A stretch of 12,963 nt of DNA from an uncultured Prevotella sp. (lineage in GTDB: Bacteria > Bacteroidota > Bacteroidia > Bacteroidales > Bacteroidaceae), in assembly GCA_934190685.1 (NCBI GenBank), contig CAKPTK010000065.1, positions 1 through 12,963 of the forward strand. The letters are read 5' to 3'. The position numbers were made by a program, and so were the translations under genes. Positions 1 to 7,099 of this stretch are shown here, piece by piece. Positions within the stretch are counted from its first letter, which is position 1, and the number at the start of each line of letters is the position of its first letter. The notes below the pieces were generated by a model, which saw only the letters and a list, made by a program, of their open reading frames with translations, searched no databases and was not told the origin of the DNA.

Positions 1-1410
1 AGGATAGACACCCTGGATGAAGAGTACTGGCTCCTTGCTGGTGGATGTCTCCTTGACAGCTTTCTGGATGTCGTCAAGCGTCTGCATAGGTGCGTCGTTG
101 ACACGCTGGATGATGAAGCCCTTGGCGATGCCCTGTGTCTTGAAGGCACCGTTGTTCACTTTCATCACCTCAAGACCGTAGTTGATATTGAGACGTTTCT
201 TGGTCTCTGCGGTCACGGGACGGAATGTGGCGCCAAGCACATCGAGGTCGGCAGATTTCACGACAGTTGTGTTGCCCTGTGCGTTCTTCAAAGTCACGGT
301 CTTGGTCACGCGCTTCTTGTTGTGGAGATAGGTGACTGTCACTTTGTCACCCGGACGCTTGCCGGCCATGATTTCCTGCAACTCGGCCATCTTGGTCACG
401 TTCTTGCCGTCGATGGCGACAATCACGTCACCCTTGGTCAGACCTGCGTCTGCACCGGCTCCGTCAGGATCAACACTGTTGATGTAGATACCGTCGTTGG
501 TGCCGAGATCCACTTCCTTGCCTTGGTCTTTCTGGCTGTCGATATAGCTGCGTGCGTCACCGCCCTGGATATTGAGCACGGCACGTTGTACGGTTCCATA
601 CTGCTTGAGGTCGCTCACCACCTTGTTCATGATTGTGGTAGGGATGGCGAAACCATAGCCTGAATAACTGCCTGTCTCGGAGAAAATCATGGCGTTGATG
701 CCCACGAGTTCACCGCGGGTGTTGACCAATGCACCACCCGAGTTGCCCCTGTTGATGGCGGCATCCGTCTGGATGAACGACTCCACACCATTGGCGCCCA
801 TGGAACGGGCCTTGGCGCTCACGATACCGGCTGTGACAGTAGAGTTGAGGTTGAACGGATTGCCCACTGCGAGCACCCATTCGCCTACTTTCAGCTTGTC
901 GGAATCACCGATGGGAAGTGTAGGTAAGTTCTTGGCGTCCACCTTGATGAGGGCAAGGTCGGTGTTCTTGTCCGTACCGATGATGCGTGCGGAGAACTCA
1001 CGGTTGTCGTTGAGCGTGACGGTGAGTTGGTCGGCACCCTCAACCACATGGTTGTTGGTCACGATATATCCGTCGGCGGAGATGATGACACCCGATCCGG
1101 TGCCCTCCTGCTTCGGGGTCTGCACTTTCTGCTTGCGCTTGCCGCCTTGTCCTTGTTGCGGTGTGCCGAAGAAACCGAATGGGTCGAAGAAATCTCCGAA
1201 CGGGTCGTCCTGCACTTCCACGGTTCTCACCTTGCTGTCCTGCACGAACTTGATGTGTACGACGGCTGGCAGAGCCTTTTCTGCGGCATAAGTAAGGTCT
1301 ACGGCTTGTCCTGGCACAGGGGCTGCCATCACGCTTTGTGTGGCGCCTGTCGAGAACGTCAGCGCGGCCACACAGGCTGCGCCAAGCAAAAGATTAGCAT
1401 ACTTTTTCAT
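1..1410 (-). CDS. degP: HtrA/DegP-family periplasmic serine protease, 3' end outside window
   Basis: This is a trypsin-like serine protease and chaperone of the HtrA/DegP family, which degrades or refolds damaged proteins in the periplasm. The reading frame is open from ATG at 1408-1410 to the window edge, giving 470 codons with no stop; by family length only about 20 residues are missing. Residues 1-30 look like a Sec signal peptide (MKK, hydrophobic core, small residues before about 30). The catalytic triad is visible as His121 in NNHVVEG, Asp151 in NTDLALIK and Ser224 in GNSGGAL. A glycine/glutamine- and Phe-rich loop at about 68-90 precedes the protease core, as is common in DegP. PDZ1 spans about 270-370 (GIYINSV, GLTKGDVI) and PDZ2 starts near 385. 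The gene lies downstream of radA on the same strand, but a 207-base gap and its own promoter suggest separate transcription. It could equally be named htrA or degQ. Confidence 0.95.
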   Translation of the reverse strand, partial: MKKYANLLLGAACVAALTFSTGATQSVMAAPVPGQAVDLTYAAEKALPAVVHIKFVQDSKVRTVEVQDDPFGDFFDPFGFFGTPQQGQGGKRKQKVQTPKQEGTGSGVIISADGYIVTNNHVVEGADQLTVTLNDNREFSARIIGTDKNTDLALIKVDAKNLPTLPIGDSDKLKVGEWVLAVGNPFNLNSTVTAGIVSAKARSMGANGVESFIQTDAAINRGNSGGALVNTRGELVGINAMIFSETGSYSGYGFAIPTTIMNKVVSDLKQYGTVQRAVLNIQGGDARSYIDSQKDQGKEVDLGTNDGIYINSVDPDGAGADAGLTKGDVIVAIDGKNVTKMAELQEIMAGKRPGDKVTVTYLHNKKRVTKTVTLKNAQGNTTVVKSADLDVLGATFRPVTAETKKRLNINYGLEVMKVNNGAFKTQGIAKGFIIQRVNDAPMQTLDDIQKAVKETSTSKEPVLFIQGVYP

Positions 1411-1459
1411 TTTTTTCTTTATTTAATTATTTGCATTTTATGTTCTGATTTTCTGTTTG

Positions 1460-1492
1460 CAAATATAGGCGCAAAAAATGTGAAACTGCCAA
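1460..1492 (-). promoter_or_regulatory. Candidate degP promoter
   Basis: On the minus strand, TATATTTG at 1467-1460 fits the Bacteroidetes -7 consensus TAnnTTTG exactly. A weak -33 element, TTGGCA, lies at 1492-1487 with a 19-base spacer. Transcription would start near 1453, giving an AT-rich leader of about 43 nt without a Shine-Dalgarno sequence. The rest of the 1411-1617 gap holds only a short inverted repeat at 1587-1599. Confidence 0.5.
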
Positions 1493-1617
1493 TTTGTCGT
1501 GATATTTGTCCTCTTTTAACACTCCCTTTTACAGGCTTAACGGCTCTTAAATGGAATGTCATTGATTTTTACATTCATTTGCGAACGTTTGTACCAAACA
1601 CTTGTTAACATTGACCG

Positions 1618-3009
1618 TTATCCGAACAGTGCGCGCAAGGCTTCCTCCACCTTTCTGACAGGCACGAGTTCGATGTTGAACTTCGCCGGGTCGATGCCCT
1701 TCATGTTATATTTCGGCACAATCATGTGGGCGAATCCCAGTTTCTCTGCCTCGGCGATGCGCTGCTCGATGCGGTTGACAGGTCTTACCTCTCCGCTCAG
1801 TCCCACCTCGCCGGCCATGCACCATCCCTGTTCGATGGGGGTGTCGACATTGCTCGACAAGACGGCGGCAATCACGCTGAGGTCCATGGCGAGGTCGGTG
1901 ACGCGCAGTCCGCCCGCGATGTTGAGGAACACATCCTTCTGCATCAACTTGAAGCCCACGCGCTTCTCGAGCACGGCGAGCAGCATGTTGAGCCGGCGCT
2001 GGTCGAAGCCAGTGGCGCTGCGCTGCGGGGTGCCGTAGGCTGCCGACGAGACGAGCGCCTGGGTCTCCACCAGGAACGGACGCACTCCCTCGACAGCCGA
2101 ACTGATGGCGATGCCGCTCAGTCCGTCATGGTCCTGTGTGAGCAAGAGTTCGGATGGGTTGCTTACCTGCCGCAGGCCATTCTGCTGCATCTCGTAGATG
2201 CCCAGTTCGCTGGTGCTTCCGAATCGGTTTTTGATGGAGCGCAGGATGCGGTACATGTAGTGTTGGTCGCCCTCAAACTGGATGACCGTGTCGACGATGT
2301 GCTCGAGAATCTTCGGTCCGGCGAGCGTTCCCTCCTTGTTGATGTGTCCGATGAGAATCACCGGCACACCGCTCGACTTGGCGAAGCGGAGCAGGGCAGA
2401 GGCGCATTCCCTCACCTGGGTGATGCTGCCCGGCGAGGAATCCACATCCTCGGTGGAGATGGTCTGGATGGAGTCGATGATGACCAGTTCGGGTTTCACC
2501 TCTTTTATATGGTTGAAGATATCCTCGAGCGATGTGTCGCAGAGAATCATCACATTGTCGGCTTCGGGATGCTCGATACGGTCGGCGCGCATTTTCAGTT
2601 GGTGGGCACTCTCCTCGCCACTCACATAGAGAATGTGGCGCTCGGGCATGCGAAGGATGGTCTGCAGGGTGAGTGTACTCTTGCCGATGCCCGGCTCGCC
2701 GCCGAGCAAGACGATGCTGCCCGGCACCAGTCCGCCGCCCAGCACACGGTTGAGCTCTCCGTCGTGCATGTCGATGCGCGGCTCGTCGTGCGAGGGAATG
2801 TCGCGCAGGCGGAGCGGAGCGTGGCGGCCACGGTTGAGCGGCGTACTCACGGTCTCGGCGGCATGCTTGGCGGCCTCCGAGCCTTTGTCGCTCGACACCC
2901 TGATTTCCTTGAACGTGTTCCACTGTCCGCAACTCGGGCATTTGCCTATCCATTTGGGCGATTCCTGTCCGCAGTAAGAGCAGACATAAGCCACTTTGTC
3001 TTTTGCCAT
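1618..3009 (-). CDS. radA: DNA repair/recombination protein RadA
   Basis: RadA (Sms) is a RecA-like ATPase that drives branch migration and helps process recombination intermediates in the cytoplasm. The product is 463 residues, the usual family length. An N-terminal C4 zinc finger is formed by Cys10, Cys13, Cys24 and Cys27. The ATPase core has Walker A GGEPGIGKS at 103-111 and Walker B VIIDS at 176-180. The RadA-specific motif KNRFG is at 260-264, and a Lon-protease-like domain fills about 290-463 (GGLRVTD, GEVGLSGEVR). The ATG at 3007-3009 gives the conserved start MAKDKVAYVC. It is divergent from the lipoprotein gene at 3113 and shares its promoter region. Very few TTA, CTA or TCA codons are used, so a long open frame exists on the opposite strand; I regard that frame as non-coding. 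Confidence 0.97.
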   Translation of the reverse strand: MAKDKVAYVCSYCGQESPKWIGKCPSCGQWNTFKEIRVSSDKGSEAAKHAAETVSTPLNRGRHAPLRLRDIPSHDEPRIDMHDGELNRVLGGGLVPGSIVLLGGEPGIGKSTLTLQTILRMPERHILYVSGEESAHQLKMRADRIEHPEADNVMILCDTSLEDIFNHIKEVKPELVIIDSIQTISTEDVDSSPGSITQVRECASALLRFAKSSGVPVILIGHINKEGTLAGPKILEHIVDTVIQFEGDQHYMYRILRSIKNRFGSTSELGIYEMQQNGLRQVSNPSELLLTQDHDGLSGIAISSAVEGVRPFLVETQALVSSAAYGTPQRSATGFDQRRLNMLLAVLEKRVGFKLMQKDVFLNIAGGLRVTDLAMDLSVIAAVLSSNVDTPIEQGWCMAGEVGLSGEVRPVNRIEQRIAEAEKLGFAHMIVPKYNMKGIDPAKFNIELVPVRKVEEALRALFG

Positions 3010-3038
3010 GATTCTGTATCTTTGCTTGTTGTTGGCTG

Positions 3039-3070
3039 CAAAAGTAGATATAAATTTCTATAGTTACAAA
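3039..3070 (-). promoter_or_regulatory. radA promoter
   Basis: On the minus strand, TTTG (3070-3067), a 20-base spacer and TACTTTTG (3046-3039) make a near-ideal Bacteroidetes housekeeping promoter (TTTG / TAnnTTTG). Transcription would start near 3033, about 24 bases before the radA ATG. It overlaps the divergent promoter reading towards 3113. Confidence 0.65.
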
Positions 3071-3087
3071 ATAATTTATTACTTTTG
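3055..3087 (+). promoter_or_regulatory. Promoter of the lipoprotein/TPR operon
   Basis: TACTTTTG at 3080-3087 matches the -7 consensus and is the same octamer used by the divergent radA promoter. The -33 element is weaker, TTTC at 3055-3058 with a 21-base spacer. The expected transcript start near 3093 leaves a leader of about 20 nt before the ATG at 3113. Confidence 0.5.
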
Positions 3088-3112
3088 CAGCATCATATTA
3101 CACATACGTGAC

Positions 3113-4036
3113 ATGCGAAAGACACTCATTTTCCTATCCCTAATCATCATAGGTCTCTGTGCGGCATGCGGCGACTCCCGCGCCGAGAGAGACAAGAAAG
3201 CCCAGAAAGAGCAGCGGACCAAGGACTCGCTCGCCATGAAAATAGGCACGATGCCCACCTTCGACTGCATGCCCCTCTTCGTGGCGAAAGAGCGTGGACT
3301 CTTCGACTCGCTGAACGTGGATATCAGGCTGCGCCTCTTCCGCGCCCAGATGGACTGCGACACCGCTCTTGTCGGCGGCAGTGTGCAAGGGTCGGTGACC
3401 GATCTCGTGCGCGCCGAAAGACTGCAGCAGCGAGGCACCGCCCTGGTCTACAAGACCGCCACCGACGCCTACTGGCAGTTGATTACCAACCGCAAACAGC
3501 GCATCAACCAACTTTCCGACCTGTCTGACAAGATGATTGCCATGGCGCGCTATTCCGTGACCGACATGATAGCCACCCATGCCATTGCGAAAGGGAAACT
3601 GAAAAATCCCGCCTTCAAGGTGCAAATCAACGATGTCTTCGTCCGCCTGGGCATGCTCCAGAACAACGAGATGGACGCCATGGCGCTCACCGAGCCTCAG
3701 GCCGCAGCCGCACGGCTCTATAAGAATCCCGTGTTGCTCGACACCCGTGACGAAGGATGGCGGATGGGGGTCATCGCTTTCCGACGCAAAGATCTGGCGG
3801 ACGACCACCGCAGCCGGCAGTTCCAACTCCTTGTGAGAGCCTACGACACGGCGTGCGACTCGCTCAACAAATATGGTGTGGCGCACTATGCCGACGTGGC
3901 GGAGAAATATTGCCGTGCCGACCGCCGCACCATCAAGGCACTCAACAAATATCATTTCAGCCATATGAACGTGCCCCGTCAGAAAGATGTGGAGACCGCC
4001 CGGCAATGGCTTAACACTTTAGAAAAGAACAAATGA
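3113..4036 (+). CDS. Periplasmic substrate-binding-like lipoprotein (SsuA/THI5-like)
   Basis: The product is a 307-residue exported protein resembling NMT1/SsuA/THI5-type ABC-transporter substrate-binding proteins. I chose the ATG at 3113 because it starts directly with a signal peptide (MRKTLIF, hydrophobic core, Cys19 in LCAACGD) that looks like a lipoprotein signal. An in-frame ATG at 3008 and other starts upstream would place the promoter inside the gene. The mature domain opens with KIGTMPTFDCMPLFVAKERGLF, here residues 43-64, typical of the first lobe of this fold, where a ligand-binding strand is followed by the 'AKE-GLF' helix. MDAMALTEPQAA (near 205) fits the second lobe. The ligand is unknown. 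No permease or ATPase gene is nearby. The stop overlaps the next ATG by four bases (ATGA), so translation is probably coupled to the TPR-like gene. Confidence 0.8.
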   Translation: MRKTLIFLSLIIIGLCAACGDSRAERDKKAQKEQRTKDSLAMKIGTMPTFDCMPLFVAKERGLFDSLNVDIRLRLFRAQMDCDTALVGGSVQGSVTDLVRAERLQQRGTALVYKTATDAYWQLITNRKQRINQLSDLSDKMIAMARYSVTDMIATHAIAKGKLKNPAFKVQINDVFVRLGMLQNNEMDAMALTEPQAAAARLYKNPVLLDTRDEGWRMGVIAFRRKDLADDHRSRQFQLLVRAYDTACDSLNKYGVAHYADVAEKYCRADRRTIKALNKYHFSHMNVPRQKDVETARQWLNTLEKNK

Positions 4037-5916
4037 AAAAAGATTTCACTCCCGTCATGTCGCTCCTTTCCGCCCCTGAACTGGAGTGCGGGCTGAGCGT
4101 TTTGCTGGATGCCATACACAGATATTTCGACACCACGGTCAACGAGGCGTTTTGGGAACGATGGAAGACTGTCCGCAACAACTACGACCTGTTGCTCGAA
4201 TACGTGGGCAGGGGTATAGACGACCCGCAGCGTGAGGAAGTGTACATGCGCCAGCTGCGCGCTGCCTATACGCTGATGCTCGATATGGAACACTTCGAAC
4301 TGGTGAACTCCAACCGCAGTTATGCGCTCGCCCATTCCCGTTCCTTCACCTTTGACGACGCGTTGTATCAGATAAAGAACACCTTGGAAGACTATGTGTC
4401 CACCCGGCCGATGGTCGATTTGGAGAAAGACGCAAAGGGCGGTGAGGACAAGGCAAGCCTCGACGAGCAAAACCAACGCTATGTGGAACAACTCTTCGAC
4501 CATATCCTCGTGTCCTCTTCGTGGGCGGAACCCGATGCCGACTTCTATGTGAAAATGCTCCTGTCGCCCACCATCGAGCGACGCAATGCCCTGCAGATCG
4601 TGAGTGCCATCACACTGTCTGCCTCCGATGTGTTCGACCTACAGAAGTTGCGCGTGCTCTATCGCTTGGCGGTGGAGTCAGCCGACGTCTATGTGCGTCA
4701 GCGCGCCTTGGTGGGCTTCGTGCTGGCTGCCGACGATCGCTATGCCGTCGTCTTCCCCGAGCTCCGTGACATGGCGCGCCAACTGACCGCCAAGACATCG
4801 CCCATCACCCCCGACGACCTTTTCGACCTGCAAGTGCAAATGTTCTATTGTCTCACCGTGCGTGAGGATACCGAGAAACTCAACAACGACATCATTCCCG
4901 ACCTGGTGGGCGAGAGCAGTCTCCATGTGGGCAGAAACGGCATCATCACGGAGAAGGAAGACGACCCGATGGACGACATTCTCTTCAGTGGCAAGGATGA
5001 CGAGGAACGCATGGCGCGGATGGAAGAGAGCTTCCACAAGATGTCTGAGATGCAAAAGGCTGGTTCAGACATCTATTTCGGAGGATTCTCCCAAATGAAG
5101 CAGGGTCCTTTCTTCTCGAAGGTGAGCAACTGGTTCTGCCCTTTCTACATGGAACACTACGAGCTTCGCTCCATCATCTCCAACAGTTACGGCGACTATG
5201 GCGTGCCGGCGATGCTGAAAAACGACGGCCCTTTCTGCGACTCCGACCGCTACTCTTTCCTCATCGCCCTGTCGACACTCTTCCTCCGCCTGCCTGAAGG
5301 TGTGAGAGATATGCTGATTAACAGCAAGAACATGGCCATGGGAATCGACGAGCCGGGCATGTATACCACTCCGGCATACATCCGCCGGATGTATCTGCAA
5401 GACCTCTACCGCTTCTTCGACATCTATACCGCCCGTGCCGATTTCCGCACTATGTTCGGTTCGACAGAGCGTCCCCACAGCTACCTGTTCATGGCCAACA
5501 CGCTGTTTGGCATTGTGGCGACAGAGGAAGACGTGTTCCGTCTGTGCGATTTCCTTCTCAAGCGCCGCAGGTATGACGACCTGTTGTATCTGCTTGACCA
5601 ACAGGCGGACAGAAAAGAGAAACTGACCCAGTGGCGGGTGCTCTACTATCGTGGTGTGGCCCTGCTGCACTTGTGTGTTGCTGACGGGAGCGGGGATGAG
5701 CAAGAAGGCGATGATGGCGATGGCTGCCGCCACGATGTTGCGCAGCACACTCACACGGATGCTGATGGTCTTGGCTGGCTTCTCGTCGTTCTCGTCGACA
5801 GGTGCCGAAGCCTCCTCGGGTTTTGCAATAAATGGCAAAACGTTGGCGGTGTGTGGAAGAACCTGTGGTTGGGGCTTTTCTTCAGGTTTGCTCAGCGGTT
5901 TCATCTCGAAAGATGA
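4033..5916 (+). CDS. Tetratricopeptide-like protein of Bacteroidales, 3' end replaced (native to about 5672)
   Basis: Only the first 540-547 residues look like native protein. They are helix-rich and cytoplasmic in character, with no signal peptide. An acidic stretch lies at about 305-345 (EKEDDPMDD, KDDEER). A striking aromatic motif follows at 353-376 (SQMKQGPFF, NWFCPFY). Helical hairpins near 505-547 (LCDFLLKRRRYDD, WRVLYYRGVALLHL) look like the start of a TPR array. I recognise the type as a large Bacteroidales TPR-repeat protein of unknown function. From about codon 548 the sequence turns compositionally odd (GSGDEQEGDDGDG, then HTHTDADG) because it is now the antisense of the facing gene, and the stop at 5914-5916 is accidental. 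The C-terminal repeats expected from the family are absent. It overlaps the upstream lipoprotein gene by four bases, so the two products probably act together. Confidence 0.75.
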   Translation: MKKDFTPVMSLLSAPELECGLSVLLDAIHRYFDTTVNEAFWERWKTVRNNYDLLLEYVGRGIDDPQREEVYMRQLRAAYTLMLDMEHFELVNSNRSYALAHSRSFTFDDALYQIKNTLEDYVSTRPMVDLEKDAKGGEDKASLDEQNQRYVEQLFDHILVSSSWAEPDADFYVKMLLSPTIERRNALQIVSAITLSASDVFDLQKLRVLYRLAVESADVYVRQRALVGFVLAADDRYAVVFPELRDMARQLTAKTSPITPDDLFDLQVQMFYCLTVREDTEKLNNDIIPDLVGESSLHVGRNGIITEKEDDPMDDILFSGKDDEERMARMEESFHKMSEMQKAGSDIYFGGFSQMKQGPFFSKVSNWFCPFYMEHYELRSIISNSYGDYGVPAMLKNDGPFCDSDRYSFLIALSTLFLRLPEGVRDMLINSKNMAMGIDEPGMYTTPAYIRRMYLQDLYRFFDIYTARADFRTMFGSTERPHSYLFMANTLFGIVATEEDVFRLCDFLLKRRRYDDLLYLLDQQADRKEKLTQWRVLYYRGVALLHLCVADGSGDEQEGDDGDGCRHDVAQHTHTDADGLGWLLVVLVDRCRSLLGFCNKWQNVGGVWKNLWLGLFFRFAQRFHLER

Positions 5917-6309
5917 CAAAGCGTAGAAGTCAGGGGTGAGGATGCCGGCTTCGCAAGGCTCGAAATCATAATGTCCGTTCTCGTTGGTCGACAGGGTGCC
6001 GATGCCGTTGAGCACGTAGCTGCCATGGTTCTCGATTTCCTCCTTGAGTTGAGCCACCTCGTCCTCGATTCTCTTGACGGCCTCTGGATAGCTGATGTCA
6101 TAAGCCTCGACATACGACTGCGCCAAGAGCGAGTCGTTCATCGTGAGCTGAGGGTTGAAGCCCAGTGTGCGTGCCGGCGGCAAGAAAAGATTGTCGTCGT
6201 TGTCAAACGTGGCTTCTATATGGTGAGTCATGAACCCACCCAGTCCTGGAACGATTACACAATCGTTTTCCAGCAGTAATATCTCAATATGTCTGTCTAA
6301 TTCAATCAC
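5065..6309 (-). CDS. HU-CCDC81/SPOR-type membrane protein, SPOR end lost (native to about 5665)
   Basis: The first ~215 residues match the Bacteroidales protein family that combines an N-terminal HU-CCDC81 double domain, one membrane segment and usually a C-terminal SPOR domain. HU-like DNA-binding/cytoskeletal-type folds cover about 1-65 (IELDRHIEILLLENDC, VPGLGGFM) and 66-135 (GSYVLNGIGTL, ILTPDFYAL). A Pro/Glu-rich linker follows at 138-180, then one membrane helix at about 190-208 (NIVAAAIAIIAFLL). The expected periplasmic, peptidoglycan-binding SPOR domain is missing: from about residue 216 the frame is antisense of the TPR-like gene, down to the stop at 5065. The start is GTG at 6309-6307; it gives the conserved family beginning and no ATG fits. 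Family members are presumed to link the envelope with an intracellular partner. If the truncation is real, the protein should be non-functional on the periplasmic side. Confidence 0.7.
   Translation of the reverse strand: MIELDRHIEILLLENDCVIVPGLGGFMTHHIEATFDNDDNLFLPPARTLGFNPQLTMNDSLLAQSYVEAYDISYPEAVKRIEDEVAQLKEEIENHGSYVLNGIGTLSTNENGHYDFEPCEAGILTPDFYALSSFEMKPLSKPEEKPQPQVLPHTANVLPFIAKPEEASAPVDENDEKPAKTISIRVSVLRNIVAAAIAIIAFLLIPAPVSNTQVQQGHTTIVEHPPLGQFLFSVRLLVKQIQQVVIPAALEKEIAQTEHVFLCRHNAKQRVGHEQVAVGTLCRTEHSAEIGTGGIDVEEAVEVLQIHPADVCRSGIHARLVDSHGHVLAVNQHISHTFRQAEEECRQGDEERVAVGVAERAVVFQHRRHAIVAVTVGDDGAKLVVFHVERAEPVAHLREERTLLHLGESSEIDV
5662..5676. other. Junction where two convergent genes are truncated
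   Basis: Left of this point the plus strand encodes plausible TPR-like protein ending in residues LLHL (5662-5673). Right of it the minus strand encodes plausible HU-CCDC81-type protein ending just past its membrane segment in SNTQVQ (5682-5665). Neither gene has its usual C-terminus, and each open frame continues as antisense of the other, in codon register. The ambiguous bases around 5662-5676 may be a short stretch of homology at a deletion. The cause may be a real deletion or an assembly join; the sequence alone cannot tell. Confidence 0.7.
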
Positions 6310-6313
6310 GTTG

Positions 6314-6345
6314 CAAAGTTACGAAATATATTTGACACGGACAAG
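6314..6345 (-). promoter_or_regulatory. Promoter abutting the GTG start of the HU-CCDC81 gene
   Basis: On the minus strand, TAACTTTG (6321-6314) fits TAnnTTTG, with CTTG (6345-6342) as a -33 element at a 20-base spacing. The box ends only four bases before the GTG start codon, so the transcript would begin at or almost at the first codon, leaving little or no leader. Confidence 0.5.
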
Positions 6346-6392
6346 AATGTAAAACTATTTTTCTTACTCGTGAATTAAATATTGTTTATTGT

Positions 6393-6423
6393 TTTGGGGT
6401 TTGTCCTTTTTTATTTATCTTTG
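6393..6423 (+). promoter_or_regulatory. Promoter of the rfbC-ugd operon, with a ~105-nt leader
   Basis: TTTG at 6393-6396, a 19-base spacer and TATCTTTG at 6416-6423 match the Bacteroidetes promoter consensus. Transcription should begin near 6429, leaving a leader of about 105 nt before the ATG at 6535. The leader holds a small complementary pair, TACGC (6433-6437) with GCGTA (near 6469-6473), but no riboswitch or attenuator I can recognise. The remainder of the 6310-6534 gap is AT-rich and otherwise featureless. Confidence 0.6.
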
Positions 6424-6534
6424 TCGCCAGATACGCTGCGTTCTACAAGAGGAAAGTAAAGATTCTTTGCGTAGTTCCGCATTGTGCCGACCCTATCTTA
6501 TTAAGAGTTTTTCGACAAATAAAGACAAAATTGT

Positions 6535-7083
6535 ATGAATTATTTAACGACGGACATTGAAGGTGTCTATATTCTTGAGCCCAAGGTGTTTGAAGACGCC
6601 CGTGGCTATTTCTTCGAGTCATGGAAAAAAGAAGACTTTGAAAAACACATCGGAAAGGTAGACTTTATCCAAGACAACGAGTCGAAGTCGAGCTATGGTG
6701 TGCTTCGCGGACTCCACTATCAGAAAGGGGAATTCTCCCAAGCCAAGTTGGTGCGTGTCATCAAGGGGCGTGTGCTCGATGTGGCTGTGGACCTGCGCAA
6801 GGATTCCGCCACATATGGCAAGCATGTGATGGTGGAACTGAGCGACGAGAACAAACGCCAGTTCTTCATTCCCCGTGGCTTCGCCCATGGTTTCCTGGTG
6901 CTGAGCGACGAGGCCGTCTTCACCTACAAGGTGGACAATGTGTATGCGCCACAGGCCGAGGCCTCCATCCGCTGGGACGACAAAGACCTCAACATCGAGT
7001 GGCCTATCAAGAAAGAAGAGGTGTTGACCAGCGAGAAAGACCTCCTCAAGGCCAAAGCTTTCAAAGAAGCTGATACTTTTTGA
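6535..7083 (+). CDS. rfbC: dTDP-4-dehydrorhamnose 3,5-epimerase (RmlC)
   Basis: RmlC converts dTDP-4-dehydro-6-deoxyglucose to dTDP-4-dehydro-L-rhamnose, the third step of dTDP-L-rhamnose synthesis for surface polysaccharides. The product is 182 residues, the normal length for this cupin dimer. Visible family landmarks are DARGYFFESW (21-30), VLRGLHYQ with the catalytic base His61, Lys71, the FIPRGFAHGF strand (111-120), Tyr131 in TYKVD, and Asp169 in SEKD, which pairs with the His in characterised enzymes. The ATG at 6535 gives the conserved N-terminus. The partner genes rfbA, rfbB and rfbD are not in the window; the next gene is ugd, 16 bases downstream. A related dTDP-sugar epimerase with a different product cannot be excluded from sequence alone. 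Confidence 0.95.
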   Translation: MNYLTTDIEGVYILEPKVFEDARGYFFESWKKEDFEKHIGKVDFIQDNESKSSYGVLRGLHYQKGEFSQAKLVRVIKGRVLDVAVDLRKDSATYGKHVMVELSDENKRQFFIPRGFAHGFLVLSDEAVFTYKVDNVYAPQAEASIRWDDKDLNIEWPIKKEEVLTSEKDLLKAKAFKEADTF

Positions 7084-7099
7084 ACCATAATCATCTATC

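Noticed and set aside
689..1291. 200-codon open frame on the plus strand opposite degP
   Set aside because: Antisense of the protease gene, whose own frame is continuous with catalytic triad and PDZ motifs.
1726..3063. 445-codon open frame on the plus strand opposite radA
   Set aside because: It is the codon-register antisense of an unambiguous RadA. RadA uses few TTA, CTA and TCA codons, so the reverse frame lacks stops. The product is His/Asp-rich and resembles no family.
2996..3112. Longer N-terminus for the substrate-binding lipoprotein
   Set aside because: It would contain the promoter and bury the signal peptide at residue 40; ATG at 3113 is a much better start.
5677..5916. Novel acidic, His/Asp-rich C-terminal domain on the TPR-like protein
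   Set aside because: This stretch is the antisense of the HU-CCDC81 membrane segment, linker and second domain, so it is not an evolved domain.
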